DNA from: Pseudomonas akapageensis
GTDB taxonomy: Bacteria; Pseudomonadota; Gammaproteobacteria; Pseudomonadales; Pseudomonadaceae
Assembly (NCBI RefSeq): GCF_011355085.1
Contig: NZ_VXCP01000028.1
Coordinates: 1-64,000 of the forward strand
Reading direction: 5' to 3'
Length of the DNA stretch: 64,000 nt
Part shown: positions 25,660 through 34,963 of the stretch, one piece after another
Layout: each line of letters begins with the position of its first letter
Position numbering within the stretch: position 1 is the stretch's first letter
Program-made: the position numbers and the translations under genes
Notes under the pieces: model-generated
Database searches by the model: none
What the model saw: only the letters and a program-made list of their open reading frames with translations
Told to the model about the DNA's origin: nothing

Positions 25660-27444
25660 TTAGAAGTTCACACCGAAGCTCAGCGCCACGAAATCGCGGT
25701 CGACCGAAGTGTTGAAATCGCCACCGAAGTTATTGGTGTAACTGAGGCTGGCGGTGTAGGTGTTGCGGTAATCGGCATCGAGACCCAGGCCGACGGACTT
25801 GGAGCCTTCGTTGAATACCGGGCTATAGCCGTCGACGTCGTGGGACCAGAACAGGTTCGGCATCAGGTTGACGCCGGCAAACACGTTTGGATAAGACAGC
25901 TTGGCGTAAGCCCGGTAGCCCCAGGACGTTGCGGTGTAGTAACCGTTGCGCCCGCCCTGATTGATGTCGCCGTAGACCGAATCGCGGCCGTAACGCTGGG
26001 TGTCGAGGGATTCGAGACCGCCGATATGGGTGACGCCCAGTTCGGTGGCGACGCTCAGGTATTCAGCACCCAGCATCGGGTCGAAGATGTGCACGAAGGA
26101 GGTTTGCGCCTGGGTGATCTCCTTGCGGCGATAGCCCTGGATGACCTGTCCTTCTTCACCATTGACGGTCGGTTCGATGTTGCTGCCGGTCAAGGCGCGG
26201 AGCGCCGGGTTCAACAAGCCACCGCCCAGGTCGGCGCTGTTGATCGTGACCGGAGCATTGGGCCGGTAGCTGATCTCGCCGCTCCAGGCGGTGCCGGTTG
26301 GCAGCGTGGTGGAGAAACTCACGCCGTACAGGTGAATGTTTTCCGGATAATCGAGGAAGTAGCTGCTGTTGCCGGCGGCGGTTCCCAGTCCCAGCGCGAA
26401 TTGCTCTTCGGCGGGCAGGCCGCTGGCAGGCAGCACGGTGTTGATGAAGTTGGTCACGCCGGTCGCCGGGCGCAGGGCCAGGGTAGGGGATCGGGAGTGA
26501 TAGTTCATGTAGTAGGCACCGTACTCGGTGCCATCGCCCATCCAGTGCAACGACAGGCCCCACTGGCCGCCGTCGCTGGCGTCGTGATCGCTTTCACGCG
26601 GGACGAAGACGCCTTCGCGACCGTTGAAGCCAAAAGGCAGGCCGGCGGCAGCGGCGATCGGCTCAAGCGGCGCGATTTCAGCCAGGCCGGCGGTAAAGTT
26701 CCTGTTGCAGCCCTTGGGGATCGGATCGGCGCCGAAGAAGGTGCCGCAGTTGTCCAGGGCGTAGGGCTGCCACTCGAGCTGGTAGAAGGCCTCGGCACTG
26801 AGGTTGTCGGTCAAGCCTTGCGATACATAGACCATGTTGACCGGAATCAGGCCCTCCTTGAGCTCCGCTCCGGGGCGGCGCAAGGCGGCGACGTCGAGGG
26901 GGTTGATGGAGTTGATCGAGTTGCCGATGAACAGGCTCTCACCCCAGCTCACCACCTGCTTGCCCAGGCGAACATCGCCGGATCGATCGGCAATGGAGTA
27001 CTTCTGCGCAATGAAGGCATCGAGGAATTCGGCGCCGGAGGAGCGCGCGGACATGTCGCGACCTTCGTCACTGATCTGCTTGAATGGACGGTCCTCGTCC
27101 TTGAGCTCGAAGTCGTACCAGTATTTGCCACGCACGAAGGCGCGGGTGTCACCGTATGTCAGCTGCAGGTCATGCACGCCCTTGAAGATCTTTGAGAAGG
27201 TCTCGCCTTTCTGGAAATTCTGGCGGCCGTCGTCACCGCCGGAGGAGAAGCCGCGACCGCCGTTGGTGGTATCGATCAGTTTCTGGCTCGCGTCCTGGGT
27301 TCCCCAGCTCGCGCCAACCGACAGGGATGAGTCGAACTGGCCCTTGATCTCGCCGATCTCGAAGTCGATGGCGAACGCGTTGCCCATGCTCGCGACCGAA
27401 ACGGTCGCTGCCAACAGGCAACGATTGAATGCTTTGCTGTGCAC
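25660..27444 (-). CDS. DUF1302 outer-membrane barrel protein, intact copy
   Basis: A 594-residue exported protein with a signal peptide ending GNAFA and then IDFEIGEIKGQFDSSLSVG. Beta-strand alternation runs through the protein and it ends in FVALSFGVNF, with the terminal Phe typical of outer-membrane barrels. Conserved blocks are RLGKQVVSWGES (about 160-171), NSINPLDVAALRRPGAEL, MNYHSRSP, YPENIHLYGVSFSTT and SWGYRAYAKLSYPN. It is probably a channel or receptor for a hydrophobic compound, working with the DUF1329 protein 9 nt downstream. A cytochrome c gene lies just upstream on the same strand. The decayed paralogue is at 11587-13009. Confidence 0.9.
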   Translation of the reverse strand: MHSKAFNRCLLAATVSVASMGNAFAIDFEIGEIKGQFDSSLSVGASWGTQDASQKLIDTTNGGRGFSSGGDDGRQNFQKGETFSKIFKGVHDLQLTYGDTRAFVRGKYWYDFELKDEDRPFKQISDEGRDMSARSSGAEFLDAFIAQKYSIADRSGDVRLGKQVVSWGESLFIGNSINSINPLDVAALRRPGAELKEGLIPVNMVYVSQGLTDNLSAEAFYQLEWQPYALDNCGTFFGADPIPKGCNRNFTAGLAEIAPLEPIAAAAGLPFGFNGREGVFVPRESDHDASDGGQWGLSLHWMGDGTEYGAYYMNYHSRSPTLALRPATGVTNFINTVLPASGLPAEEQFALGLGTAAGNSSYFLDYPENIHLYGVSFSTTLPTGTAWSGEISYRPNAPVTINSADLGGGLLNPALRALTGSNIEPTVNGEEGQVIQGYRRKEITQAQTSFVHIFDPMLGAEYLSVATELGVTHIGGLESLDTQRYGRDSVYGDINQGGRNGYYTATSWGYRAYAKLSYPNVFAGVNLMPNLFWSHDVDGYSPVFNEGSKSVGLGLDADYRNTYTASLSYTNNFGGDFNTSVDRDFVALSFGVNF

Positions 27445-27507
27445 TGTGTGGTCCTTGTTATTTTGTTGTTGTGTTGGAGGTCGTGCTGTCTTGTCAGGCG
27501 TCCGGTG

Positions 27508-27888
27508 TCAGCGCTGCGTCTGCAGGAAACACAGCACGGCCTGGCGGTCCTCGGTCTTGCGCAGGCCACCGAAGGCCATGGCGGTTTCGGGGAATTTCTT
27601 CGCTGGCGCCGTCAGGAACTCATCGAGTTGCTCGACGTTCCAGATGGCCTTGGCGCCGGCCAGATCGCTCGAATAGGTGAAGCCCGGCACCGAGCCCATC
27701 GGTCGACCGACGACACCGCCCAATTTGGGGCCAACCCGGGTCTGGTTGAGGGCGTGGCAAGCGCTGCACTTGGTCTGGAACACTTCTTTGCCGGCGCCGA
27801 CATCGCACTCGGCGTAGCTGGTGGCGCTGGCCAGGCCAAACCCGCTCAATGCGGCGGTCAGCGCCAGTCTGCGAATCGTTGTTTGCAT
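27508..27888 (-). CDS. Periplasmic class I cytochrome c
   Basis: A 126-residue cytochrome with a signal peptide (hydrophobic segment to SATSYA), heme-binding CSACH and a methionine ligand in ETAMAFGGL. The motif order VFQTKCSACHALNQTRVGPKLGGVVGR resembles mitochondrial-type cytochrome c. It could take electrons from the exported flavoprotein encoded at 29630-31102 or from another periplasmic dehydrogenase of the cluster. ATG 27888 is preferred over the in-frame GTG at 27900 because it fits the signal peptide and a weak GAGA site. It lies just upstream of DUF1302 on the same strand with 63 bp between. Confidence 0.87.
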   Translation of the reverse strand: MQTTIRRLALTAALSGFGLASATSYAECDVGAGKEVFQTKCSACHALNQTRVGPKLGGVVGRPMGSVPGFTYSSDLAGAKAIWNVEQLDEFLTAPAKKFPETAMAFGGLRKTEDRQAVLCFLQTQR

Positions 27889-28021
27889 TGTTGTTCTCAC
27901 TGCTAACCCTTTCCTGCTGCCATCGCGGAGCAGGTAGCTAAAGGTGTCAGTTCGAGGGGGGGCGTGAATCGCTGGATGGCGACAGCGTTTCTAGCTTTCG
28001 GCGCCAATTCCGAGGCGGGGT

Positions 28022-28060
28022 GAAAAAACGCCAACCAAAGGCTTGCAAGCCTGGTTGGCG
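28022..28060 (-). terminator. Intrinsic terminator of the second sulfatase operon
   Basis: CGCCAACCA (28029-28037) pairs with TGGTTGGCG (28052-28060), with an inner palindrome between, followed on the minus strand by six T (28028-28023). It lies 11 bp after the sulfatase stop codon. Confidence 0.88.
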
Positions 28061-28071
28061 TCGGGGCAGGG

Positions 28072-29523
28072 TTATTTCGCTGGGGTGTAGGGATCCGGTG
28101 TGCCGGCTTCGATGGGCGGGTATTGCTTGAGGCTGGCCTTGAGGTCGCTGACGATCTTGAGCATGGGACGAACGATCCAGGAGTTCTGCGCAAGGACGTC
28201 ATGCTCCTCGCGCAGGTCGGTCAGCAAGTTGATCCCCTTCGCCACCGGCAGTGTCTGCGGCGGGTCGTACATGTTTTCCTGCCAGATGAAGTGCAGTTTC
28301 CAGTTGCGCCATTTGACGGCTGAAAGCCGGTCGGCGACATAGGCCGGGAAACCTTCGCGGTTGGATTTTTCCTGTTTGCCCTCGAGGAATTCCAACTGGT
28401 CCACACCGTCTATCGGGCGGTCCTGTGGCACCTGCGCACCGGCCAGGTGGGCGAGGGTGGTGTACAGGTCGGTGATGTGCACGATCTCGTTGCTGACACG
28501 GCCCGGTGGCGTCTTGCCTGGCCAGCGCATGATGAAAGGCGCACGCAGGCTCGCCTCCATGGCAGTGAAGTAGCTGCCGCGCCAGGGGCCATTGGCGCCC
28601 TGCCAGGGATAGGTCGCCTCGCCGCCGTTGTCGCTGGCAAAGATCACTACGGTATTGTCTTCGATGCCCACGGCCTTGATGGCATCGAGAATCTGCCCGG
28701 TGCGGTGATCCATTTCGGCCAGTGCGTCGGCCCAGGAGCCATTGCCGGTCTTGCCGGCGAACTCGGGGTTGGGCAGGGTTGGCATATGCACCAGGGAGAA
28801 GGGGACATAGGCAAAGAAGGGTTTGTTCGCCTGGGCATTGCGTTTGATGAAGTCCACCGCGCGGTTTGCGACTTGCGCGTCTAGCGTGCGCCTGGCTGCC
28901 AGGTCCAGCCTGGCCACCTTGTGTGCCGGTTCGCCCTTGCGCGCCTCAAGGATATAGGGCGCTGGCGCTATCGATTCATCCCAGCCCTGGTTGCGACCGA
29001 TTGCTGGCCACATGTCCTGGGTGTCATCGGCCGCCGACCACATCGCTTCGTCGTAGGTCCGCGCAACCCCGTACCATTCATCGAAGCCCTGATGGGTAGG
29101 GAAACGCTCCTCGTTACTGCCGAGGTGCCATTTACCCCAGATGCCGGTGGCGTAGCCCCGATCGGACAACAGCTCGGCCAGGGTGACTTCCCATTGGGTC
29201 AAGCCATCCGGCGCACCGCCGCCGACCACTTTGTAGGTGCCCGAGCGTATGGAGTAGCGCCCGGTCAACAGGGCCGAACGGGAAGGGGTGCATTGCGCCT
29301 CGACGTTGAAGTTGGTCAGGCGCACGCCTTCGGCCGCCAGCTGATCGATGCGCGGTGTGGGCGCGCCGCGCAGGATGCCGCCCCCGTACACGCCCAGTTC
29401 GCCGTAGCCGAGATTGTCCATCAGGATGACGACAATGTTCGGATTGGCCGCCTGCGCCAGGGCAGGTGGCGGCGCGCTGAGCAGCGCTGCACAGAGCGCA
29501 GCAATGGATGCTATGTGTTTCAT
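28072..29523 (-). CDS. Periplasmic arylsulfatase-type sulfatase (second copy)
   Basis: A 483-residue exported sulfatase. The signal peptide is MKHIASIAALCAALLSAPPPALA. The formylglycine site is the canonical C78-T-P-S-R in AQCTPSRSALLTGRY. A metal-site motif reads LMDNLGYGELG (D36, Asn in place of the second Asp). GKWHLGSNEERFPTHQGFDEWYG and FASDNGGEATYPWQG are typical of the arylsulfatase A group. ATG 29523 is chosen because GAGGAA lies 8 nt upstream; the frame stays open upstream but without homology. It differs clearly from the first sulfatase at 19633, so the cluster carries two distinct sulfatases, perhaps for different sulfated positions. It ends at its own terminator and follows the flavoprotein gene after 106 bp. 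Confidence 0.9.
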   Translation of the reverse strand: MKHIASIAALCAALLSAPPPALAQAANPNIVVILMDNLGYGELGVYGGGILRGAPTPRIDQLAAEGVRLTNFNVEAQCTPSRSALLTGRYSIRSGTYKVVGGGAPDGLTQWEVTLAELLSDRGYATGIWGKWHLGSNEERFPTHQGFDEWYGVARTYDEAMWSAADDTQDMWPAIGRNQGWDESIAPAPYILEARKGEPAHKVARLDLAARRTLDAQVANRAVDFIKRNAQANKPFFAYVPFSLVHMPTLPNPEFAGKTGNGSWADALAEMDHRTGQILDAIKAVGIEDNTVVIFASDNGGEATYPWQGANGPWRGSYFTAMEASLRAPFIMRWPGKTPPGRVSNEIVHITDLYTTLAHLAGAQVPQDRPIDGVDQLEFLEGKQEKSNREGFPAYVADRLSAVKWRNWKLHFIWQENMYDPPQTLPVAKGINLLTDLREEHDVLAQNSWIVRPMLKIVSDLKASLKQYPPIEAGTPDPYTPAK

Positions 29524-29629
29524 CGACGTTCCTCGGGATCGGTAGGATCCCGCTGCCGATGCGCGGCTCGAATCGCCTCCAGTGCACGCAAGACGACTCG
29601 TCGAACGCACGGCACGCGGGACGTAATGC

Positions 29630-31102
29630 TTAGCCCAGCAATTTCTGCGTGCGCGCTGCCGCCTTGCCACCGGCACTGATCGCACCGTCGATGAAGCCGC
29701 GCCAGCCTTCGCCATGGTCACCCTGGCCGAAGATCACCCGACCGCGATCCTTCTGGAAGTGGTCGTAGTACTTGCCCAGCCAGTTCGGCCGGTAGCTGCA
29801 ATAGGTACCACGGGCATAGGGGTCGAGCGTCCATTCGTAGCTGTAGCATTCGGTCACTTCGATACCCGGGAAGAAGCTTTCGAAGACCTGCTGCACGGCG
29901 TCGCGGTCCTGGACGTCGAGCTTCTGCGGATCGCTGCCGAAGCAGGCGAAAATGGTGTGATCGTCGGCCTTGGCGTAGGTGGTCACCAGGCTCAGCGGTT
30001 GGTGCGAGTCGGCGATGCCCAGGTACCTGCCTTCGACAGGCAGTTTGCCCTTGGTCCGTACGAACACCTTGATACCGCTGCCGGTGTGGGTTTCCTTGGC
30101 CGCGGCGATCAGGGCCGGGTCCAGGGCAGGGGAGAAGGCGATGCGCGGCAGCACGTTCATCGGCACGGCAACGATCACGGCGCCAGCCACGATGGTGTCG
30201 CCTTGTTGGGTGGTGATCAATACGCGGTCGCCCTTGTCTTCGACTTTGGCCACCGGGGTCGACAGGCGTACTTCGGGCTTGCCGTCGTCGATCATGGCGT
30301 TGATCAGGCTGACGGTGCCGTTCTTGAAGGTGTAGCGACCCAGGGAATCGCTGAATTGGGACATCTCCCAGCCCGGCAGGGACCACCAGCGCAGGACGTC
30401 GGCATAGGAGGCCTTGTCGCTGGTGGTGTGGGCGATACCGGCAATGTAGGCATCGACCACAGTGCGTTGCAGGGGCGTGAGGGTGACTTGCGCGTAGCGG
30501 TCGGACGCGCTCATCCCGTCCACGGCGCTGAGTTGGTCCCAGGTGTACTTGGCGTCGTAAGGGCGCTCCCAGAGCTTGCGGCCCTCGGCGAAATAGGCAT
30601 AGATGCCCTCGACCGCACTCTTGAGCTCCGCGCCGGCAAGCTCGATGTGCTTGCCCTCGTGGATCACCGACAATCTGTCCTTGCCCGCGACGTGATGTTC
30701 GGGGGTTTCCTTGAGGGGCAGGCCGTAGCGCTCCACTTCGCCCCAGACGAAGGGTTGGGTCCAGTGGATCCAGGTTCCGCCCAGTTCGATCTTGTGGCCG
30801 GCGAATTCACTGCTGAACGTGCGTCCGCCGAGGCGATTGCGCGACTCCAGCAACAGCGTTTTATAGCCGTGCTTGCTGCTGTCGCGGGCTGCCGTCACGC
30901 CAGCGAAGCCGCCACCGATGACCACGACGTCGTAGTCGCAGCCAGCCGTCTTGCAGCTGTCGCCCTTTTCCTGCGCCTGCACGCCGCCAACCTGGGCCGC
31001 ACCGACCGCAACCGCCGCGCCGGCCGCGCCGACGACCCCGGCATCACGCAGAAACTTGCGCCGGCTGACGCCGCTTGCGCTACCCACTTCACGTTCCGTC
31101 AT
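29630..31102 (-). CDS. Tat-exported flavin amine-oxidase-family oxidoreductase
   Basis: A 490-residue flavoprotein of the monoamine oxidase superfamily. It begins with a twin-arginine signal, SRRKFLRD (R14-R15) followed by an Ala/Gly/Val-rich segment, so it should be folded with FAD and exported. FAD-binding GGGFAG is at 63-68, followed by the ESRNRLGGRTFSSEF and LGGTWIHWTQPF motifs of the family. The C-terminal FAD segment is GDHGEGWRGFIDGAISAG. The family oxidises amines, but many members act on cyclic or steroid-like alcohols and alkenes, so the substrate is open. It is divergent from the AraC regulator and is followed by the second sulfatase, which suggests a periplasmic substrate-processing module. 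Confidence 0.87.
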   Translation of the reverse strand: MTEREVGSASGVSRRKFLRDAGVVGAAGAAVAVGAAQVGGVQAQEKGDSCKTAGCDYDVVVIGGGFAGVTAARDSSKHGYKTLLLESRNRLGGRTFSSEFAGHKIELGGTWIHWTQPFVWGEVERYGLPLKETPEHHVAGKDRLSVIHEGKHIELAGAELKSAVEGIYAYFAEGRKLWERPYDAKYTWDQLSAVDGMSASDRYAQVTLTPLQRTVVDAYIAGIAHTTSDKASYADVLRWWSLPGWEMSQFSDSLGRYTFKNGTVSLINAMIDDGKPEVRLSTPVAKVEDKGDRVLITTQQGDTIVAGAVIVAVPMNVLPRIAFSPALDPALIAAAKETHTGSGIKVFVRTKGKLPVEGRYLGIADSHQPLSLVTTYAKADDHTIFACFGSDPQKLDVQDRDAVQQVFESFFPGIEVTECYSYEWTLDPYARGTYCSYRPNWLGKYYDHFQKDRGRVIFGQGDHGEGWRGFIDGAISAGGKAAARTQKLLG

Positions 31103-31341
31103 TACCCCACCTCTTTTGTTGTTGTCATCGCCCGCGGGCGTTCAGGGCACAAAGGTGACAGAGGTGGGCTCGCCATGAATCGCTCAACGGCGCCACGCAA
31201 TCTCACATCTGGCGCCAGCGTCGGTAAGTGTCCACGGATGCAGCAGCAGGGAGCCCCCTCTTATTTAGGGGTAGTGAAGCGGCGAGGTATGGGGTGTAAT
31301 GGCTCGAGCATCAAGGCACCTGAGCAAGGGGGCGCATCACC
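31103..31341. promoter_or_regulatory. Divergent promoter region flavoprotein / AraC regulator
   Basis: 239 bp between divergent genes. It is the likely binding region of the OruR-type regulator, but no repeated half-site is clear by eye. AAGGGGG lies about 10 nt before ATG 31342. Confidence 0.4.
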
Positions 31342-32349
31342 ATGTCTCATGCCAACTACACGGTTTTCAGTGAGACGCTGTTGCAGCGGCACAGCGAAAT
31401 CTTCCGGCCATTCCTTGCGTCAGTCGGTTTGAGCCCGGATGTGGTCGACCATGCGGACAAAGAGCTGCCCTTGGGCAGTTACATCGATCTTCTGGAAACC
31501 ACCGCCGAAAACATCGATCCCTGCCTGGGTCTTCGCCTTGGCCTGGGACAGCTTAACTCATCGAACACGGGCAGTTATCTGGGGGCATTCGGACATGCGG
31601 CACGCAGCGCCGCCAACGTTCGCGAGATGCTCAACTTTGTCGCGCGCTATCTGGTGGTGCATGCGCACGCCAACGAACTGACCTGGTGCCTGCGCGGCGG
31701 ACGGGTGGAAGTCCACTACCAACTAACTGACCCGAGTATCACGCGGCGGCGACAGGATGCCGAGTTTGCCATGGCCGGGCTTTACACCACCCTGTGCACC
31801 GTCACCGACAATAAATTCGCGCCGCTGCGGGTCGATTTCGCCCACCCACAGCCTGCCGACATCAGCCCCCACCAACAGGCTTTCCAATGCCCTTTGCGGT
31901 TCAGCCAACCCATCAATGCGATGGTCTGGCCGGGCAGAATCCTGGAGGAGCCGTTGGTCACGGCCGACGAGCGTCTGTTCCAGGCGTTGCAGCCGTTTCT
32001 GGAAGAGCAGCGCAAGAAGCGCCTGGCCGACACCGACCTCACGGCACGCATCAGCCAGGCTATCGCCGGCAATCTGCGCGCTGGCCATGTCGGGCTCGAT
32101 GCGATCGCCAAACAGTTGAGTTTCAGCCCGCGGACGTTGCAGCGGCGCTTGCAGGAGCAGGACCTGGAGTTCAACGCGCTAGTCGAGGAGATCCGCATCG
32201 CCAAGGCGTTGGAGTACATGGAAAACTCATCGCGCAGTGTCAACGATATCGCTCTGGGGCTGGGGTACACCGAGGCCAGTTCGTTTACCCGTGCCTTCCG
32301 CCGCTGGACCGGGCTCAGCCCGCGTGAGTTCCGCCAGCAAAGACGTTGA
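31342..32349 (+). CDS. AraC-family regulator of the OruR/ornithine-utilisation type
   Basis: A 335-residue regulator. The N-terminal ~200 residues match the arabinose-binding-like domain of the OruR group (LPLGSYIDLLETTAENIDPCLGLRLG, GSYLGAFGHAARSAANVREML). The C-terminus is an AraC double helix-turn-helix: LDAIAKQLSFSPRTLQRRLQEQ and SVNDIALGLGYTEASSFTRAFRRWTGLSPREFRQ. It is divergent from the exported flavoprotein and is the probable activator of the flavoprotein-sulfatase operon and possibly of the cytochrome and DUF1302/1329 genes. A GTTCCCACGC-type repeat follows the stop. Confidence 0.9.
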   Translation: MSHANYTVFSETLLQRHSEIFRPFLASVGLSPDVVDHADKELPLGSYIDLLETTAENIDPCLGLRLGLGQLNSSNTGSYLGAFGHAARSAANVREMLNFVARYLVVHAHANELTWCLRGGRVEVHYQLTDPSITRRRQDAEFAMAGLYTTLCTVTDNKFAPLRVDFAHPQPADISPHQQAFQCPLRFSQPINAMVWPGRILEEPLVTADERLFQALQPFLEEQRKKRLADTDLTARISQAIAGNLRAGHVGLDAIAKQLSFSPRTLQRRLQEQDLEFNALVEEIRIAKALEYMENSSRSVNDIALGLGYTEASSFTRAFRRWTGLSPREFRQQRR

Positions 32350-32360
32350 GATTGCTTCGA

Positions 32361-32476
32361 TTCTCGTTCCCACGCTCCGCGTGGGAACGCAGTGTCAGAC
32401 GCTCCGCGTCGACCTGGCGGAAGGCAACGCAGAGCGTCGCAAGAGGCATTCCCACGCAGAGCGTGGGAACGAGGTT
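32361..32476. repeat. Cluster of GTTCCCACGC palindromes
   Basis: Two hairpins of the type CTCGTTCCCACGC/GCGTGGGAACG flank a central ACGCTCCGCGTC / GCAGAGCGTC stretch. The core is the same as at 10356-10390. It lies between the convergent AraC and racemase genes. Confidence 0.85.
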
Positions 32477-32511
32477 AACGAGGTGATTTCACCGCCGGGC
32501 GCCGATGATGA

Positions 32512-33111
32512 TCAACCGATCCACTCACGCAGCACTTCCTCGGTATGTTCCCCGCGTTTGGGCAGCGGGCCCGGCCGGGCCGCCGGTGTGCCGGAGAAGC
32601 GGGGTGCGGGGTTGGCCTGGAGCATGCCGCTTTCGCGATCGAACACATTGCGGGCGCGCAGGTGAGGGTGGTCTGCTGCTTCGTCCAGGTTCAGCACCGG
32701 GGCGAAGCAGGCGTCGGTGCCCTCGAGGACTTCACACCATTGCGCGCGGGTGCGTTGGGCGAAGATCGCGGCGAACTTCTCGCGCAGTTGCGGCCATTTT
32801 TTCGGGTTGTAGCCGTTGGCGGTTTCCGGATCGTCGCCCAGACCCAGTTTCTCCCGCAACAGGGCATAGAAACGAGGTTCCAGCGAGCCGACCGAGACAT
32901 AATTGCCATCGGCGCACAGGTAGGTGTTGTACCAGTGCGGACCGTCGAGCCCGCTCTGGCCGCGCTCATTGGGCAACTGGCCGCCGGCCTTGGCACTGAG
33001 CACCACATCGGCGCCCAGGTCGGCGAGCAGCATTCCACAGAAGGGCCCTGGCCCAAGACCTGCGATTTCGACAACCTTGATGCCGGCCAACGGCCCTTGT
33101 TTCGTCTGCAT
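32512..33111 (-). pseudogene. CaiB/alpha-methylacyl-CoA racemase-type protein with an internal in-frame deletion
   Basis: Only 199 residues remain where family members have about 360-380. The N-terminus is normal (LAGIKVVEIAGLGPGPFCGMLLADLGADVV, from ATG 33111 with GGAGG upstream). It then passes directly to LDGPHWYNTYLCADGNYVSVGSLEPRFYALL, which is the region around residue 230-260 in full-length racemases. About 160 residues are therefore missing, including those that normally carry the catalytic His and Asp. The catalytic Glu that I recall in the motif YDTYECADG is Leu here. The frame stays open, so a short protein may be made, but racemase or CoA-transferase activity is not expected. Confidence 0.8.
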
Positions 33112-33235
33112 GTTGCCCTCCATTGAACGTTGAGTACGCACCGATCATAGCGTTGGCTTGAAAAGCCCCACCCCCTTCAATCGGGGAGTGTGCCCCCGAG
33201 CTACACTCTTGACCATCCACTGTCCGGAGGTGGGC

Positions 33236-34963
33236 ATGCACAACCGGTTCCGACCGTTTTGGGGATTTCGCACCTTTTTGCGGCTGGCCATTGCCCATCC
33301 GCGGCAGACGGTATTTGTCTGTTTTGCCGTGGTGTTCGCAATCACCCTCGTGCTTGCCGGCCGGCAGTACTGGCTGGGCCGTGAACGCCAGGTCAATGAT
33401 CGCCAGCATCATTTGCACCTGCAGGCCCTTGTCATCGATGCCGCCTTCCATGGCGCCAAGCAGCGCTTGCGTTTTCTGCGGGACTCTGCCGAGCACATTC
33501 TCGCCGATGTGCAGAACGACTCGGTATCGGCGACCATCGACGAGGCCCTGAAAAACGCATTGCAAGCCCGACAGATGCCAACATGGGGGTTGCAAGGCCC
33601 ATTGGCCAATGCCCCGATACGCGCCCTTGGCGATCAGCCCTTGGCCAGCATCCCCGGCTTTTCCCGTGACGCCAGGACGCTCAAGCAGGACCTGATGTTG
33701 TCGCGTGTCCTGAGTCAGTTACTACCTGCCCAGTATCAGACCAGCCCGGATCTGGCGCGTGCGGCGTTCATCTCGACCACAGGTGTGGTCGTCGCTTATC
33801 CGCCCATCGCCGATGACAAACTGGAGCCTGTCCTGAACGAATTCAGTGCGACATGGCTTGCGCAGGCAAGGGCAGGGCAAGTGGCGGATTTCGATGTCGC
33901 CTTCCTGACCATCGAGGCCCGCCACCTGGCCACCGGCCCTTATCTGATGCTGATCTCTCCAGTCATGTCCACGGGTGCGGTACGCGGCGCCATAGTCTTC
34001 GGCTTTCCGCAGGAACGGCTGCAGAGCTACCTGATTGCATCGTCACTTCCCGAAGAAAGGCATGCGTTGCTGGACGCACGCGGCACATTGATCGCTTCCA
34101 ACGAAGAAACCTTTATCAAGCAAGACGGCAATTGGCTCACGACATTGCCCGCGCAATTACCAGGACTGACCCTGCCCGGGTTGTTCCAGACCAAGGTCGG
34201 CGCCTTGCATGACGCTGACGACTACGTCCTGTATCGGGAGCTGCCGGAAGCCGGTTTGATGCTTGTCGACCATATCCCGGCAGACACCATACGCTGGCGC
34301 GTCATCTCCCAGTTCAGCACGGCATTCGTCTGCATCTGGATATCGCTGGGTTTGTTGCTGGTCATGACCCTGTTCATCGTCGACCTCCTGCTCACTCGCC
34401 AGATGGCGCTCAATGCGCAACTGCGCGAGCTGGGCCTGGTCGATACGCTGACCCAATTGGCCAATCGACGTCGCCTGCAAATGGACTTCAAGGGGATGGT
34501 CAGACGATTTGGCGGTGAACATCCCATTGCGTTGCTGATGCTCGATATCGACAAGTTCAAGAACATCAATGACAACTGGGGCCATTCGGCCGGGGATGAG
34601 GTACTCAAGCACCTGGCCACGCTATGCCGGGCCCTGGTGCGCCCGCAAGACCTCGTTGCGCGCTATGGCGGCGAAGAGTTCTGCTTCGTGCTGCCGGACA
34701 CAACGAGCGTGAAGGCAGTCGAAATCGCCGAGAAATTGCGCCTGGGCATCGAACAATCGGTCTGCCTGCCAGATGCGGCAACGATGCTGACGAGCGCTCC
34801 CTCCAGGGAAATCTGGCTGACGGTCTCGATCGGCGTTGCGGAGTTCAACGCCGATGGTGCTGCCAATCTGGAGGAACTCATCGCCAAGGCGGATCGACGC
34901 CTGTATGCGGCCAAACAGAATGGCCGAAACAGGGTCGTCGCCGATGATGCCTTGACGATGTAG
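33236..34963 (+). CDS. Membrane diguanylate cyclase with periplasmic sensor domain (GGEEF)
   Basis: A 575-residue protein that makes cyclic di-GMP. A transmembrane helix at about 24-42 (VFVCFAVVFAITLVLAG), a long periplasmic Cache-like domain, a second helix near 360-385 (ICISLGLLLVMTLFIV-like segment) and a C-terminal GGDEF domain. The active site is GGEEF at 478-482, and RPQD at 469-472 sits exactly five residues before it, the RxxD inhibitory site, so product feedback is expected. ATG 33236 (MHNRFRPFWGF) is chosen because GGAGG lies 6 nt upstream; the upstream extension has no homology. It seems unrelated to the flanking catabolic genes. Confidence 0.92.
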   Translation: MHNRFRPFWGFRTFLRLAIAHPRQTVFVCFAVVFAITLVLAGRQYWLGRERQVNDRQHHLHLQALVIDAAFHGAKQRLRFLRDSAEHILADVQNDSVSATIDEALKNALQARQMPTWGLQGPLANAPIRALGDQPLASIPGFSRDARTLKQDLMLSRVLSQLLPAQYQTSPDLARAAFISTTGVVVAYPPIADDKLEPVLNEFSATWLAQARAGQVADFDVAFLTIEARHLATGPYLMLISPVMSTGAVRGAIVFGFPQERLQSYLIASSLPEERHALLDARGTLIASNEETFIKQDGNWLTTLPAQLPGLTLPGLFQTKVGALHDADDYVLYRELPEAGLMLVDHIPADTIRWRVISQFSTAFVCIWISLGLLLVMTLFIVDLLLTRQMALNAQLRELGLVDTLTQLANRRRLQMDFKGMVRRFGGEHPIALLMLDIDKFKNINDNWGHSAGDEVLKHLATLCRALVRPQDLVARYGGEEFCFVLPDTTSVKAVEIAEKLRLGIEQSVCLPDAATMLTSAPSREIWLTVSIGVAEFNADGAANLEELIAKADRRLYAAKQNGRNRVVADDALTM

